A program made the translations under genes and the position numbers. From assembly GCF_005503625.1 (NCBI RefSeq), contig NZ_SCMX01000058.1, positions 1-43,952 of the forward strand: DNA of 43,952 nt, in the 5' to 3' direction. Source of the stretch: Cupriavidus sp. 2SB. GTDB taxonomy: Bacteria; Pseudomonadota; Gammaproteobacteria; Burkholderiales; Burkholderiaceae. A model generated the notes under the pieces. The model was not told where the DNA came from. It worked only from the letters and a program-made list of their open reading frames with translations, and did not search any database. Positions 43,059-43,952 of this stretch are shown here, piece after piece; within the stretch, counting starts at the first letter, position 1; every line of letters starts with the position of its first letter.

Positions 43059-43565
43059 ATGCCTCGGAAAACCAGACTTTCAATGACCGATAAGCGATTG
43101 GGCGAGATGCGCTCGCATGCATCATTTACGTTGCTCACATTGTTGCGCTCGATACCCGCGTTGTGTCACACGCAGTGCTTTGGTGACGCCTTGCAGCTTT
43201 TTGAGAGATATTCCGAGGCCTCGGCACTGACCGTCTTATACAGTGACGCTCCAGTGGGACTAATTATCCGCAGCTCGATCGTCGACACAGTCTCACTGCC
43301 CTGTTACCGCAACTCAATTGCTCAAACGATCGGGCGTGAAAGCTGCCTTTGCTTCGTCTCAATTGCGCCGATCATAGTTGCTCACGATTCCTCCAAGCAC
43401 GAAATCAGGCGGCTATTGTGGTCTCGCGGTACGGACTGCCTTTGCGCACCTCTTGTTGTGACCAAACGAAGCCGATACTTGGGAATGATCGAGCGAAGTG
43501 CGCTGGATGCAGCCCTCACTGAACTCGAAACCAGTCCACGAATGCGGTGCCTAGCCTCACACTAG
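43059..43565 (+). CDS. CBS-domain-like protein, degenerate
   Basis: A 168-aa protein whose middle resembles a CBS motif: ALTVLYSDAPVGLIIRSSIV followed by a 'P...R...AQTIGRESCLCFV' segment and then VAHDSSKHEIRRLLWSRGTD, corresponding to the second motif with PLVVTKRSRYLGMIERSAL. Such pairs bind adenosyl ligands and, near GGDEF or HK modules, regulate signalling. The motif matches are weak and there is no catalytic domain, so the call is tentative. No strong ribosome-binding site before the ATG. Confidence 0.5.
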   Translation: MPRKTRLSMTDKRLGEMRSHASFTLLTLLRSIPALCHTQCFGDALQLFERYSEASALTVLYSDAPVGLIIRSSIVDTVSLPCYRNSIAQTIGRESCLCFVSIAPIIVAHDSSKHEIRRLLWSRGTDCLCAPLVVTKRSRYLGMIERSALDAALTELETSPRMRCLASH

Positions 43566-43601
43566 CACTGCTGCGTACCGCTTATGCCAAAGAGATACGC
43601 G

Positions 43602-43808
43602 ATGGATGTCCATACCAAAATTCTCGTCAGCAAATGCGGAGCGCCCATCCGAGTTCGCGAGCCGCACTTCGAATCGAAGGTAGTCAGGCTCCGGACTGGG
43701 CTCGCTGACCGCAGTGCGACCGAAAGCTCTGTTATGACCGTCAATAGAGGTAAGCTAGGTTGGGCCCGAATTCCAGATGGACCGACCTGGCTGGCCGACG
43801 AGCCCTGA
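43602..43808 (+). pseudogene. Decayed second copy of the zinc-ribbon gene
   Basis: The leader TTATGCCAAAGAGATACGCG and the start MDVHTKILVSKCGAPIRVRE match the gene at 20135 closely. After PHFE one base is missing, and when the original frame is restored a TGA interrupts the second cysteine pair region. The Cys at position 10 is also Ser (LVSKC instead of LVCKC). The copy is therefore inactive. It lies 23.5 kb from the intact copy, in the same orientation. Confidence 0.75.
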
Positions 43809-43952
43809 AGCCGGGTGACAACAGTGCGCAGCGATCGCTGTGTGCGTGAGCACGAGATTCGATGGATGCGCGAGCACGGTAATTGATGGTCGGCTGCGGC
43901 ACCGTCCATCACCAATGTTGCGTGCCGTCGGGCAACGCTGATGGACGTGGCG

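Noticed and set aside
1..43952. CRISPR arrays
   Set aside because: No series of regularly spaced direct repeats was seen; the repeated segments found (the 33-bp repeat and the zinc-ribbon copies) are two-copy and far apart.

Overview
The window looks like an accessory (genomic-island or megaplasmid-type) region of a Burkholderiales beta-proteobacterium, most likely the Cupriavidus/Ralstonia/Burkholderia group. Grounds: high G+C, an HU protein with a lysine/alanine-rich N-terminal tail, a small H-NS of the type with a C-terminal TWSGRGRAPAWL motif, a Bug-type tricarboxylate receptor, and many LysR/AraC regulators beside short catabolic operons. No rRNA, tRNA or CRISPR array was recognised.

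Layout. 1-2.5 kb: a gene cut by the left edge that appears frameshifted, a small hypothetical gene, then about 1 kb without a convincing gene. 2.5-2.9 kb: HU-like nucleoid protein with a strong terminator. 3.2-19.2 kb: a block that looks like a defence island. It holds a Rad50/RloC-like zinc-hook ATPase on the plus strand; the rest is on the minus strand: a DUF4011/superfamily 1 helicase/PD-(D/E)XK nuclease/DUF3320 giant protein split into two overlapping ORFs, a membrane protein, H-NS, a HEPN-type protein, a CoiA-like zinc protein, a DUF4236 protein, a HAD-type phosphatase, an unknown gene and an AlpA-like HTH protein. 19.4-21.7 kb: a VOC protein, a small zinc-ribbon protein next to a broken tyrosine recombinase, and a DUF488 protein.

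22.2-27.8 kb: a compact minus-strand operon for a tricarboxylate-type acid (citryl-CoA-lyase-like enzyme, CaiB/BaiF CoA-transferase, Bug receptor, LeuC-like hydro-lyase) with a divergent LysR regulator and a perfect dyad in the shared promoter. A plausible reading is receptor-dependent uptake, aconitase-like hydration or isomerisation, CoA activation, and cleavage to acetyl-CoA plus an oxo-acid. 28.5-37.2 kb: small oxidoreductase/hydrolase genes (MDR dehydrogenase, alpha/beta hydrolase, two SDRs, nitrilase-family hydrolase) interleaved with two paralogous AraC regulators, a FlxA-like coiled-coil protein and broken genes (a quinone oxidoreductase relic and a frameshifted DUF488 gene). 38.0-43.9 kb: a stress-type cluster with two Hsp20 genes behind a possible heat-regulated leader, a histidine-kinase fragment, a duplicated small gene (one copy broken), an MBL-fold hydrolase, a CBS-like protein, and a decayed second copy of the zinc-ribbon gene found at 20.1 kb.

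The main candidates for a new look are the split helicase-nuclease with its neighbours (3.2-17 kb) and the LeuC/CoA-transferase/lyase operon. At least six genes carry single-base frameshifts, so sequence accuracy should be checked before any is called biological.
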